A stretch of 32,349 nt of DNA from an uncultured Clostridia bacterium. GTDB lineage: Bacteria > Bacillota > Clostridia > TANB77 > CAG-508. Below, in pieces: positions 11,201 to 20,386 of the stretch. Location: the NCBI GenBank assembly GCA_947599995.1, contig CANQFW010000004.1, positions 1-32,349 of the forward strand, written 5' to 3'. The position numbers and the translations under genes are program-made. The notes beneath the pieces were generated by a model that saw only the letters and a program-made list of their open reading frames with translations, ran no database searches and was not told where the DNA came from. Position 1 is the first letter of the stretch; every line of letters begins with the position of its first letter.

Positions 11201-13693
11201 TTAATGATTTTCATTTGCATCTTCTCTTCTTTTAATTTCTAATTCAATAATCTGTTTCATCTCATCTCCAGCCTTATCTAATGTCTTTTGTTTTTTATCA
11301 GGGCTCATATTCATAATTCGTCCTACAACTTTATCTAAATCTTTAAGATTTTGAGGATCTTTTACTGAAATATGATGTGCCTCTAAATTTACTTTCATTT
11401 CCATTTGTCTATCCATATCTTTCAAATTAACATTAACAGATTGTTTTGCTCCATGAACTGCGTTAGCATAAGGCGCCCTATCTTTAATCGCTTGTTTGAC
11501 AATTTCGGAATTTATATTGTTTTTATCTACAATTAATTTCTTGCCATCTGGGCCAATCATTTCATACGATTTCGTTGGACTATTTTCAATTTCAAGTTTA
11601 ATTTTCTCGGTTATCTTATCTTCTGCCTTTAATCGCATTTTATTTTCCATTTTATCAGCTTTATTTTGGCTGTAGAAATCCTTAATTATTTCACTTGGTC
11701 CAACTATATTATGATCTTTTCCATGACTATATAAAGCATACATAGATTGAACATCTGTTATTCCATGTTTTACATATTGTTGTGACAAATCTTTTAAAAA
11801 TGCTTTAGCCTCTTCTTCAGCTTTTTGTTCTGCTTTAGCTTTATTTACATGACCGTTTTCATCTTTATAAATTTCTTCCCATTTATTTTGAAGACCTTTT
11901 TGATCTATTATATATTTAATATTATCCTTATTACTACTTATTAAGTTAACATTTGCTTCCGCTTTTGCTTTATTTCTTTCAGTTATTTCTTGAGCTATAA
12001 AACTATTTTTCCATGATGAATCTGGAGAAACCACTCCCATTCCCATTGTATCATGAAGTTCATGTAAACTTCCTCTTAGTTTCATCATGTTGTCAATACC
12101 TTCTGATGAAAATAGTGCTTTACCAGTAGCCCCAACTTTTGTATTGATAAACCTATTACCGGCCCTTTGAAATGCATTTCCTTTTAGATCTTGACTTAAT
12201 TCGCCTAGTTCATGTGTTTGAGTATCTATCTCATTTGGATTAGTTGAATTTGGACTTCCTACACCTTGTCCATTTGCACTACCTGGCTTAGGACTTCCTA
12301 TACCTTGTCCATCTGCATTAAATGGGGTAGCACTTCCTGGTCCTATTCCAGTTGGATTTTTTTGATCAGTTGCTCCTTGAAAAGCTCCTAAAGCACTTGG
12401 GTTAGATCCTATTCCATTTGCTTTTCCTGAAGCTTGCGAAACATTACTAGCAACTTGAACTGCTTTACCAGCTGCCTTTAAACCAACACTTGCTCCTCCT
12501 GTCGCTACTGCTCCTCCAATTGTAATAGCCAAATCTTTTATCACTCTACCTACCGCATCTATAGATGCTTTTCCATTTTCAAATGCAGCAGTACTTGCTA
12601 CTTTTCCATTCATATTAAATAAATCTCTTATATATTTTTCTGCAGGTCTTATCATTGACATAGCAATTAAGCAATATATCATATTAAAGGTTGTATCAAG
12701 TAAATCTAAACTTAGTCCAGAATCAGCATGTCCATTTGCAACCATTATAGGAATTATAATAAGAATATAAAAAACAATTACATGAAATGGTTGAATAAAG
12801 CAATTTACCAAAAACTCTTTAAACCATCTTTTATATATGTCTTTTCCATGGCCTCCCATAGCATAAAGTGCAGCTACAATTGGAGCTACAACTATTAATA
12901 TTGAAGTCCAAATTACCCTTTTAAAATATGAAATTGAAAATACTATTGTCAAATATGTAGTATATATATACATAAATGTTGCCATTACTTGTTGTACAAA
13001 ATCCCAAGATGACATAGCATTGTCTCTTAATATAGCAGAAATTGATTTATCTGCTGTTAAAGATTCAGCTAACGCTTGTGCTAATTTATCTGTTATATTA
13101 AATATTGTTATCATTATTAAATGCATAAATACTAAAAGTCCCATTGCTTTAAGCCAATCTGTTAGGTATGCTTTCCACTTCGATTGTTCTTGAGGATTAG
13201 ATGATGACAATACTATTCTTATACCAGTATATATTAAAAGGCATAATAAGACTACTGCACATACATTTCTTAATAAAACATACACACCAGCAACTGCCTT
13301 TCTTAAATATCCTATTGTTGAAGTCCCTACACCATTGACTGCAGTATCTAGTGTTGAAGTATTAACACCTCCTCCATCACCTACATCTATTGTATCAGAA
13401 GAAAATAGATTTGCTCTAAGTAATGGATATTTATTTGCAAAAATATATTCCGGACTCGCCAGAAAATTTGATATATTATCTCCACTAAAATCAATAAGCT
13501 CTGATACTCCTCCAAAAAAAATTGCTAATAATCCGTTTACGCCATCAGTCATCGTTATAAGTAAAGTATTAAGTGGCTTAAATATAATTCCTCCAAAGTC
13601 AAAACCATAAGAATATGACGGAATAATAGTATTAAATATAACCATAACAATAATAAAAATAATTAAAGTTTTTTTATTAAAAATTAGCTTCAT
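11201..13693 (-). CDS. VirB6/TrbL-like polytopic T4SS channel protein with long cytoplasmic tail
   Basis: 830 aa with signal/TM start, multiple TM helices (YVLLRNVCAVVLLCLLIYTGIRIVLSSSNPQEQSKWKAYLTDW...), GSPN-rich linker and charged C-terminal tail; position in the T4SS-like cluster. Confidence 0.75.
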   Translation of the reverse strand: MKLIFNKKTLIIFIIVMVIFNTIIPSYSYGFDFGGIIFKPLNTLLITMTDGVNGLLAIFFGGVSELIDFSGDNISNFLASPEYIFANKYPLLRANLFSSDTIDVGDGGGVNTSTLDTAVNGVGTSTIGYLRKAVAGVYVLLRNVCAVVLLCLLIYTGIRIVLSSSNPQEQSKWKAYLTDWLKAMGLLVFMHLIMITIFNITDKLAQALAESLTADKSISAILRDNAMSSWDFVQQVMATFMYIYTTYLTIVFSISYFKRVIWTSILIVVAPIVAALYAMGGHGKDIYKRWFKEFLVNCFIQPFHVIVFYILIIIPIMVANGHADSGLSLDLLDTTFNMIYCLIAMSMIRPAEKYIRDLFNMNGKVASTAAFENGKASIDAVGRVIKDLAITIGGAVATGGASVGLKAAGKAVQVASNVSQASGKANGIGSNPSALGAFQGATDQKNPTGIGPGSATPFNADGQGIGSPKPGSANGQGVGSPNSTNPNEIDTQTHELGELSQDLKGNAFQRAGNRFINTKVGATGKALFSSEGIDNMMKLRGSLHELHDTMGMGVVSPDSSWKNSFIAQEITERNKAKAEANVNLISSNKDNIKYIIDQKGLQNKWEEIYKDENGHVNKAKAEQKAEEEAKAFLKDLSQQYVKHGITDVQSMYALYSHGKDHNIVGPSEIIKDFYSQNKADKMENKMRLKAEDKITEKIKLEIENSPTKSYEMIGPDGKKLIVDKNNINSEIVKQAIKDRAPYANAVHGAKQSVNVNLKDMDRQMEMKVNLEAHHISVKDPQNLKDLDKVVGRIMNMSPDKKQKTLDKAGDEMKQIIELEIKRREDANENH

Positions 13694-13705
13694 AACTTTC
13701 TCCTT

Positions 13706-14107
13706 TTAATATAACCAATCACCATCTAAAATACTAAGTAATAATTTCCAAATTCCAAGTGCGCCTATAATTATAACACTTCCAATTAAGTAAATAATAA
13801 GGGCTTGTTTCGCCTTAGCCTTACCTTCTGCGCTAGTATACATTAGCCTTATTCCAAGTGTTACTCCAATTATAGCAATTACAAATATTCCAATACCAGT
13901 AAGTATTCCTGCTAAATCTTTAAAACCATCTACAGAGTGATTTAATTCATTTAGTGTAGTATTTTGATTTTCTTCTCCCATCTTCAACCAATTTTTTCCC
14001 TGCTCTGTAATACTGCCTTTAGTGTTTTTTGCAGCAAATACACTGTAACTATTGAATAATATTATAATTATAACCACAAACATCCATAGTACTTTTTTTA
14101 TCTTCAT
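13706..14107 (-). CDS. VirB2-like pilin candidate (small two-TM membrane protein)
   Basis: 133 aa; signal-like N-terminus ending SVFAA; GVTLGIRLMYTSAEGKAKAKQALIIYLIGSVIIIGALGIWKLL; RBS AGGAGAGA. Confidence 0.65.
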   Translation of the reverse strand: MKIKKVLWMFVVIIIILFNSYSVFAAKNTKGSITEQGKNWLKMGEENQNTTLNELNHSVDGFKDLAGILTGIGIFVIAIIGVTLGIRLMYTSAEGKAKAKQALIIYLIGSVIIIGALGIWKLLLSILDGDWLY

Positions 14108-14134
14108 ATTGTTCTCTCCTTTTTTACAAACTAT

Positions 14135-14494
14135 TTAAAACAAATCTTTTGCAAAGTTGTAAATTAATTTTACTACTTCAACAATTGAAATCACCATTAT
14201 CGAACCAATTATATAATATATTAATACTTCCTTTTGTTGAGACTTTTCTTCTGCGCTACTTAACATATACTTTATTCCAATTATCATCAAACCAGCCACT
14301 GCTGCAAAAATGCCTATAGTCTGAATCATTCCCAAAATGCCATTTCCTAAATCATTAAACTGGCTATCTGCTGTAATACTATTAATAATTCCTGTATTTA
14401 TTTTGGCATACGCTGCACTATTTGTAATTAAAATAACTACTAATACTATAATAAATGTTACACAAACATATTTAATTATTTTTTTATTCCTCAT
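14135..14494 (-). CDS. VirB2-like pilin candidate
   Basis: ORF called to 14500 (MHM...); second ATG is better spaced from RBS GAGGTG; GLMIIGIKYMLSSAEEKSQQKEVLIYYIIGSIMVISIVEVV. Confidence 0.65.
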   Translation of the reverse strand: MRNKKIIKYVCVTFIIVLVVILITNSAAYAKINTGIINSITADSQFNDLGNGILGMIQTIGIFAAVAGLMIIGIKYMLSSAEEKSQQKEVLIYYIIGSIMVISIVEVVKLIYNFAKDLF

Positions 14495-14748
14495 ATGCAT
14501 ACACCTCTATTACTATTTTACACCAAAAATGGTTTTTTTTCAATGATTTCAAGCAAAAAAGCTTAATTTTTGCATTTTTTGTTTTTCTATTATAATGTAT
14601 AAAATATTTTTATACACTAATCTTTAAAAATATCCTTGCCTCTAGCATTCATTGTGGTAATTATCATTCAATTTAATTATATTGTCACACATGTATAAAC
14701 AATATCCCAACACCATAATCTTAAAAAAATCTGGTATCGGGTATTATT

Positions 14749-16704
14749 TTATTTATTAGCAAGTACATTCATATTAGTTTCTACGAATTCAAACTCTCTC
14801 TGGGTCGGACTAATCTGTATAATTGCAGTATCGGAACCCACTTTTAGTAACCCTTCCCCTTTGTTACATGTAATTAAAAAATCTGCCTCTCCTGAACTAA
14901 GTTTAAATACCTCTTTTAAATACTCTATTTCTGATTTATCTTGTGCCAAAAACAATTTTGTATCTGATGATGTTAATACTGCCTGTGCCTCTGGCTTTTC
15001 ATAAAAATCTTGAAATCTTTGAGAAATAATAGCAAGTGAAACATTTCTTTTTCTTGCACGTCTTGCCATTCTGTTTAAGAAGTCAACAGCTTCAGGATAT
15101 GGAAGCATCATCCATGCTTCATCTACTAAGACCCTTTTTTTAGAAGCTTTCTTTCTATCTTCACTATTTTTCTTTACATATTTTTCCCAAATCCATGAAA
15201 GAAGTATCTGCTGTGCTAAAGGTCTTGCAAATCTTTCTTCTAATTGAGATATATCTAAATTTATAAATGGTGCACCTTCTAATAGATCAAAAGTAGATTG
15301 TCCATCAAAATAAGCCATCTGTCCATTATACTCTCTTACATATTGTCTCATTACCTTTACTAAATAACTATAATGAAATCTATAATCCTCATTTGTATTA
15401 TCTTTTGCTTTTTGAATTATTCTTTTATACCAACTTCCAATTGTAGGCATTTTTTTCTTTTGTTTATACAAAGCTCCTTTTGATTGATTTTTTTCATTTA
15501 TCTCAAAAAGGCTTGCTGGATCTGCATTTATTCCTCTACTTTCATATTCTTCTGCTACAGACTCAGAAATAATTTGCTTTGTAAGCTCGTTAACTTCTTT
15601 ACTTTTTGTACTACCTTTGGCCATAGTAACAATAGCTTGTGTTACATCTTCTACCTTATTTTCAACATTTAGAACTTGTCTTTCCTTTCCTGTTACTTCA
15701 TCTCTTACTTTTTCTATTTCTATATCAAATAAATTAATTACTGTATTTGAAGTAGGACTTATTATTACATTTATTCCACCTAATGCCTCAGCTACACTTT
15801 GATACTCTCCTTCCGCATCTAGTGCTAAGCTTTGTATTCCCATAAGAATGCAAGACCTAGATGTTAAAACTTTCATTGTAACAGACTTACCTGCTCCTGA
15901 CTTAGCAAATACAACCATATTATAATTTGCAAGAGTATTACTAAAATTATCAAATAAAATTGGTACCCCTGTTTGCTTATTAAATCCCAAAGGAATTCCA
16001 TTTTCATGACCAACCTCTGACATGGTAAAAGGAAACACTGTAGACATAGATGCACGATCAAAAGAATGTATCTTTTTTAGTTTATCATCTGATAAAGGTA
16101 CATTGCTTTTAAAAGCCTCTTCCTGTAATCCCCATGCCGATTTTATATTAACCAGAGATTTAGCCATTTCCCTAGATAGCAATTTAGTTAATCTATCTAA
16201 ATCATGTAAATTATATGCAAATAATGTAGAAACAATAGATGCATTAAACATTTTATTAAATCCCGCAGCAATCTCATCTCTTAATTGTACTGCCTCTGCT
16301 TTTTTTTGTGCTAATAGGCTTTCTCTGTTTATATTTCCTTTATCTGCAGCAACAATCCTTTCTGTTTCTAGTTCATTAATTTGCCTATTTAAATTTGTTT
16401 GAGATGTTGACTCATGAATTGGATATATATAAAGAGACGTGTTTATATCTCCAAACTCATACATATTTCTAAGCAAATATGGAAAAGTTGCCATTCTAGG
16501 CAAGTTTGCAACAAAGAAACTTCTTGCATATCTTGTCCCTTCTGAAATAATCTCTAAATGGTCAATATTTGAAGCATCTATTCCAGATGGAGCAATTAAT
16601 TGTTTTATCGTTTTAGGCTTAAGTGACACATATTGATCTTCTCTATATTCTTCTTCATCATTTTTTTCCATTTTTTCTTCTTGTTTTTTCTTCTTTTTGA
16701 ACAT
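14749..16704 (-). CDS. VirB4-family T4SS ATPase
   Basis: 651 aa; Walker A VVFAKSGAGKSVTMK; Walker B RVLVDEAWMMLP; N-terminal region typical of the VirB4/TrbE family; RBS AAGGAGGAG. Confidence 0.9.
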   Translation of the reverse strand: MFKKKKKQEEKMEKNDEEEYREDQYVSLKPKTIKQLIAPSGIDASNIDHLEIISEGTRYARSFFVANLPRMATFPYLLRNMYEFGDINTSLYIYPIHESTSQTNLNRQINELETERIVAADKGNINRESLLAQKKAEAVQLRDEIAAGFNKMFNASIVSTLFAYNLHDLDRLTKLLSREMAKSLVNIKSAWGLQEEAFKSNVPLSDDKLKKIHSFDRASMSTVFPFTMSEVGHENGIPLGFNKQTGVPILFDNFSNTLANYNMVVFAKSGAGKSVTMKVLTSRSCILMGIQSLALDAEGEYQSVAEALGGINVIISPTSNTVINLFDIEIEKVRDEVTGKERQVLNVENKVEDVTQAIVTMAKGSTKSKEVNELTKQIISESVAEEYESRGINADPASLFEINEKNQSKGALYKQKKKMPTIGSWYKRIIQKAKDNTNEDYRFHYSYLVKVMRQYVREYNGQMAYFDGQSTFDLLEGAPFINLDISQLEERFARPLAQQILLSWIWEKYVKKNSEDRKKASKKRVLVDEAWMMLPYPEAVDFLNRMARRARKRNVSLAIISQRFQDFYEKPEAQAVLTSSDTKLFLAQDKSEIEYLKEVFKLSSGEADFLITCNKGEGLLKVGSDTAIIQISPTQREFEFVETNMNVLANK

Positions 16705-17863
16705 TCTTTTTCTCCTCCTTTCCTTTTTGATACTTTTCTAGTTTCTCCATGGCAATTTGTGTAATTTCCTCTCCTAAATATTGTTCATTTTCTTTAACTA
16801 TATTTTTAGCTAATTTATCAATTAAACTTTCAATACTCTCTTCTTTCTCTTTAACTTCTTTAGCCTTTTCGCTTCTAGCATAACTAACTGCATCTTCAGC
16901 TTGTATTAAAGCCTTTTTCTCAATTTCATTATTTATAGCCTGCATTTTTCTTTCTAAAATATCTGATGTTTGAACATATAACTGGTCATATTCTGCACTT
17001 ACTGCCTTATTTACTCCAAATGTTTCCGATTCGTCTCTATTATAGGCATTATATAATAAATCTGCTAACTCATAAGAGTTTATTATTCTACCCAACACAC
17101 CTGTTGTAGACAAAGCTCTAATCATTGATTGACATTTAGTATATAGTTCTGAAAAAGCAATATCCTTAATTTCTGATTTACTATATAAATCTTCATCTGC
17201 ATCTACCGATGAGTAAAAATATGTTACTATTATGTAATACTTCTTTTTAAGAATATTTTTATTCAAACTCATATTTTCCGTATTTTTTATTATATCTTTT
17301 CCATACTCATATAAATTTTGTTGCCTTATTACTTCCATTCTTTTATCATCTAATTCCTTTTGGGAATATTGCCCTGATTTCACCATTTGATTATATTCAG
17401 ACTGCTTATTAATAAAATTGTTCTCTATTTCTTTTACTTTCTCTCTATAATTTACAAGGCTCCTTTCTAAGTTTATTGTTCTTGTTTGAATGTATATTTG
17501 TATGGTACTTGTAAGTGTATTTAGAAACTGTATAAATCCACTCTCTACGGATGTTTTTTCCATTTCAGACATTAAATCATAATTTATTCCTTGGCATTCA
17601 ATAGCCATTAAATACTTTTTCCCTTTTTTTTGAACAATCATATTGTCCTCTATTCCCTCAAAGTCCATAAAGTCAAAGACTGACTTTATTTTATAACCTT
17701 TAGTTGCTGCTTCTTTTTTTTCCGAACCACTATTAATAATCTCATTATCGTTGTATTTTTGATTATTTTGTCTTACCCTTCGTACTATGTATACGCATAG
17801 CAAAACCATAAGTACAACAAAAAAGAATATCAAGAGTAAAAAAAGCACACGAACATCACTCAT
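16658..17863 (-). CDS. ATPase-less VirB4 N-terminal-domain-like / TraC-like protein
   Basis: ORF called to 17890; MSDVRVL start at 17863 has RBS AAAGGAGG. N-terminal TM, then VFDFMDFEGIEDNMIVQKKGKKYLMAIECQGINY...FIQFLNTLTSTIQIYIQTR as in VirB4/TraC N-domains; no Walker motifs. Confidence 0.6.
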   Translation of the reverse strand: MSDVRVLFLLLIFFFVVLMVLLCVYIVRRVRQNNQKYNDNEIINSGSEKKEAATKGYKIKSVFDFMDFEGIEDNMIVQKKGKKYLMAIECQGINYDLMSEMEKTSVESGFIQFLNTLTSTIQIYIQTRTINLERSLVNYREKVKEIENNFINKQSEYNQMVKSGQYSQKELDDKRMEVIRQQNLYEYGKDIIKNTENMSLNKNILKKKYYIIVTYFYSSVDADEDLYSKSEIKDIAFSELYTKCQSMIRALSTTGVLGRIINSYELADLLYNAYNRDESETFGVNKAVSAEYDQLYVQTSDILERKMQAINNEIEKKALIQAEDAVSYARSEKAKEVKEKEESIESLIDKLAKNIVKENEQYLGEEITQIAMEKLEKYQKGKEEKKNVQKEEKTRRKNGKK

Positions 17864-18215
17864 CGTCCTTTTCCTCCTTTGCATATACATAAATTTTCTT
17901 TCCTTTTATCTTAAATTTTATAGCTCTTTTTATTACCTCATCTATATTTGCCCCTGCTGTCTTTCTTGTTACTTCGAATGTATCTATTTCAGGTATCTTA
18001 AATGTGCCTATTGAAAATCCTATAAATCCAAATATTGCTATAAATGCTATTCCTATAGTAAATTTTATTTTTGAAAAAATCAGAAAAAAAGGTATCCCAA
18101 CTATCGCACCGATAAACGTATAACCTAATGCCTTCCATGAAAATATCATTAATATTCTGCTTTCTCCACCAGTATCTCTTGGTATTTTATATGTTCCCAT
18201 GCCTATTACCTCCAA
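17856..18215 (-). CDS. PrgI/VirB3-like inner-membrane T4SS protein
   Basis: 119 aa; TYKIPRDTGGESRILMIFSWKALGYTFIGAIVGIPFFLIF..., two TMs; immediately upstream of the VirB4-type genes. Confidence 0.75.
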   Translation of the reverse strand: MEVIGMGTYKIPRDTGGESRILMIFSWKALGYTFIGAIVGIPFFLIFSKIKFTIGIAFIAIFGFIGFSIGTFKIPEIDTFEVTRKTAGANIDEVIKRAIKFKIKGKKIYVYAKEEKDDE

Positions 18216-18388
18216 TTTCTCTACGTATCATTATAACAAAATTTAGGTTTTATTGTAAAGTTTTTGGGAAAAAAAGAAAAAATTTAATATTTTTGTAACA
18301 TTGATGTAATATTTTTGTAATACTTAGAAATACTATTCTTGTAATTTTATTCAAAAAAATTAGCAACTTATTTTTAAAAAACAGTTTT

Positions 18389-18428
18389 AAGGCTACCTAA
18401 AAGTACAAATATACTTTTAGATAGCCTT
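18389..18428 (-). terminator. Strong hairpin downstream of the first pilin-like gene (terminator/attenuator/stabiliser)
   Basis: AAGGCTACCTAAAAGTA-loop-TACTTTTAGATAGCCTT, 17-bp stem with one C/T difference; T6 about 7 nt beyond the stem on the minus strand. Confidence 0.5.
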
Positions 18429-18452
18429 ACTATAAAAATTATGTTATAATGT

Positions 18453-18827
18453 TTATTTAGTACCAACTCCGAATATAGAACCTAGCTTAGCAATTATTGG
18501 AACAATATTAACCGCAGTTAATAATATTACCGCACCAATTATATAAGGAATCATTGATTTTTTTATGTCTCCCTTTTCTGAAGGACTTGATGTCATATAT
18601 TTAATTCCTAAAAACATCAATACTCCTACAGCTATGAAAGATCCTATAACTTGTACATACCCTAAAATATTATTTCCAGCTGTTTTAACACTGTCATCAA
18701 CATTACTGGTAGTAGGATTTATATCCGTACCGCCAACTTTAGCAGCAAATACAGGTGCGCAAACTGAAAATACAGTAAAAATTACTAGGGCAACAACTAC
18801 AATTGCTTTTATATTAACTTTCTTCAT
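18453..18827 (-). CDS. VirB2-like pilin candidate
   Basis: 124 aa; signal-like N-terminus ending CAPVFAA; GVLMFLGIKYMTSSPSEKGDIKKSMIPYIIGAVILLTAVNI; RBS AAAGGAGG. Confidence 0.7.
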   Translation of the reverse strand: MKKVNIKAIVVVALVIFTVFSVCAPVFAAKVGGTDINPTTSNVDDSVKTAGNNILGYVQVIGSFIAVGVLMFLGIKYMTSSPSEKGDIKKSMIPYIIGAVILLTAVNIVPIIAKLGSIFGVGTK

Positions 18828-19049
18828 ATATTTTTCCTCCTTTTATTATAATAAATAATTTCTCTATTTATAAATATAACACAAATTTTTATTATTTGCA
18901 ACACTTTTTTTATTTTTAAAATAATAAAATTATTTTGCATACAAAATAATGCTAAAATTGCGTATTTACATATACATCACTTTCAAAATTAATTGATCTT
19001 TCACTTTTAAAATAATTTTAGGTACTTCAACAATTAATTACATAATAAA

Positions 19050-19069
19050 AAACCATCTTTACCTGGTTT
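19050..19069 (-). terminator. Terminator of the tRNA-Ser pair
   Basis: Minus strand AAACCA-GGTAAAGA-TGGTTT followed by TTTATTAT. Confidence 0.5.
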
Positions 19070-19099
19070 CTTATTATTTTCTAGTTAATTAATGATCTT

Positions 19100-19189
19100 T
19101 GGCGGAGTAGAGAGGGTTCGAACCTCCGCGCCGTGTTACCGACCTAATTGTTTAGCAAACAATCCCCTTCACCACTTGGGTACTACTCC
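19100..19189 (-). tRNA. tRNA-Ser (anticodon GCT)
   Basis: Minus strand GGAGTAGTACCCAAGTGG...TTTGCTAAA...long variable arm...GGTTCGAACC...CTACTCCGCCA; encoded CCA. Confidence 0.95.
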
Positions 19190-19239
19190 ATTTTTCATTA
19201 TAAAAAAAATGAGTTATACTTTTTATCACTCATTTTAAT

Positions 19240-19331
<92 letters not shown>

Positions 19332-19350
19332 TCGTCTTCTGACATTGTTT

Positions 19351-19380
19351 ATATTAGCATAAAACTATAATGTTTGTCAA
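19351..19380 (-). promoter_or_regulatory. Sigma70-type promoter for the tRNA-Ser pair
   Basis: Minus strand TTGACA-N18-TAATAT about 20 nt upstream of tRNA-Ser(TGA). Confidence 0.7.
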
Positions 19381-19508
19381 TAGATTTTTATATTTTTTTG
19401 AAAAAATATAAAAGGCTCATAAACTAAATTGTAGAACACAACTCGTATACAAGCTTTTTATCTTTCTGTCATAAAAATAAATTTTAGTACATTATATTAT
19501 AAAACTAA

Positions 19509-20345
19509 TTACTTTATAAGTCCCAATATTCTCTCTAGCTCACTGTTATTTGTATATTGTATTATTATTTTTCCACTTCTTTTTCCCGCATTTATTTTTA
19601 CTTTTGTTCCAAAAAATCCTTGAAATTTGTCTTCTATATCTCTATAAATTACACCATATTTATCATCTAATTTAGCCTTGCTTCTATATGCTTTTTGCTC
19701 GGCTTGTCTTACTGTTTCACCTTTTTCTATCATTCTTACAGCTGCATCATATTGTTTATCTGGATCTGTTATAGCCATTAAAGCTTTGCAATGTCCTTCT
19801 GTTAGTTTACCCTCTTTTGCAAATTCTAATACTCTTGGATCCAAATTTAATATTCTTACACTATTTGCTATACTACTTCTACTTTTTCCTAATACTTTTG
19901 CAATCTCTTCTTGCGTTAATTTATAATCTTCCATTAAAGCTTTAATTCCTGAAGCTTTTTCATATGCATTTAAATCTTCTCTTTGAATGTTTTCTATTAA
20001 TGCTATTTCTTTATTTTTTCTTTCATCATTTTCTCTTATTATTGCTGGAATTTCTGTCAATCCTGCAATTTTTGCTGCTCTCCATCTTCTCTCACCTGCA
20101 ACAATTGCATAATATCCTTCTTTTTGAGTTACAACTATAGGCTGTATAACTCCATATCTTTCTATTGAATCGGCTAAATCCTTAAGTGACTCTTCGTCAA
20201 AGATCTTTCTTGGTTGTTCTCTATTTGGTTCTACATCTATTATCTTTAAATTTTGTAAAGCATCGTTTTCATTTACATTTTCTTCTTGTCCTGGAATAGC
20301 AAATAATGCGTCCAGTCCTTTACCAAGTCCAGTTTTCTTTACCAT
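19509..20345 (-). CDS. parB: Chromosome partitioning protein ParB (Spo0J family)
   Basis: GLGKGLDALF; PREQPRKIFDEESLKDLADSI; GERRWRAAKIAG; oriC context. Confidence 0.96.
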   Translation of the reverse strand: MVKKTGLGKGLDALFAIPGQEENVNENDALQNLKIIDVEPNREQPRKIFDEESLKDLADSIERYGVIQPIVVTQKEGYYAIVAGERRWRAAKIAGLTEIPAIIRENDERKNKEIALIENIQREDLNAYEKASGIKALMEDYKLTQEEIAKVLGKSRSSIANSVRILNLDPRVLEFAKEGKLTEGHCKALMAITDPDKQYDAAVRMIEKGETVRQAEQKAYRSKAKLDDKYGVIYRDIEDKFQGFFGTKVKINAGKRSGKIIIQYTNNSELERILGLIK

Positions 20346-20386
20346 TTTCGTTCCTCCATTCGTTTCTTTTTATCTTAAATTTATTA

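Noticed and set aside
14597-14615. AT-rich palindrome GTATAAAATATTTTTATAC before the second pilin gene
   Set aside because: Imperfect and wholly A/T in a very AT-rich intergenic region; not distinguishable from background without comparative data.
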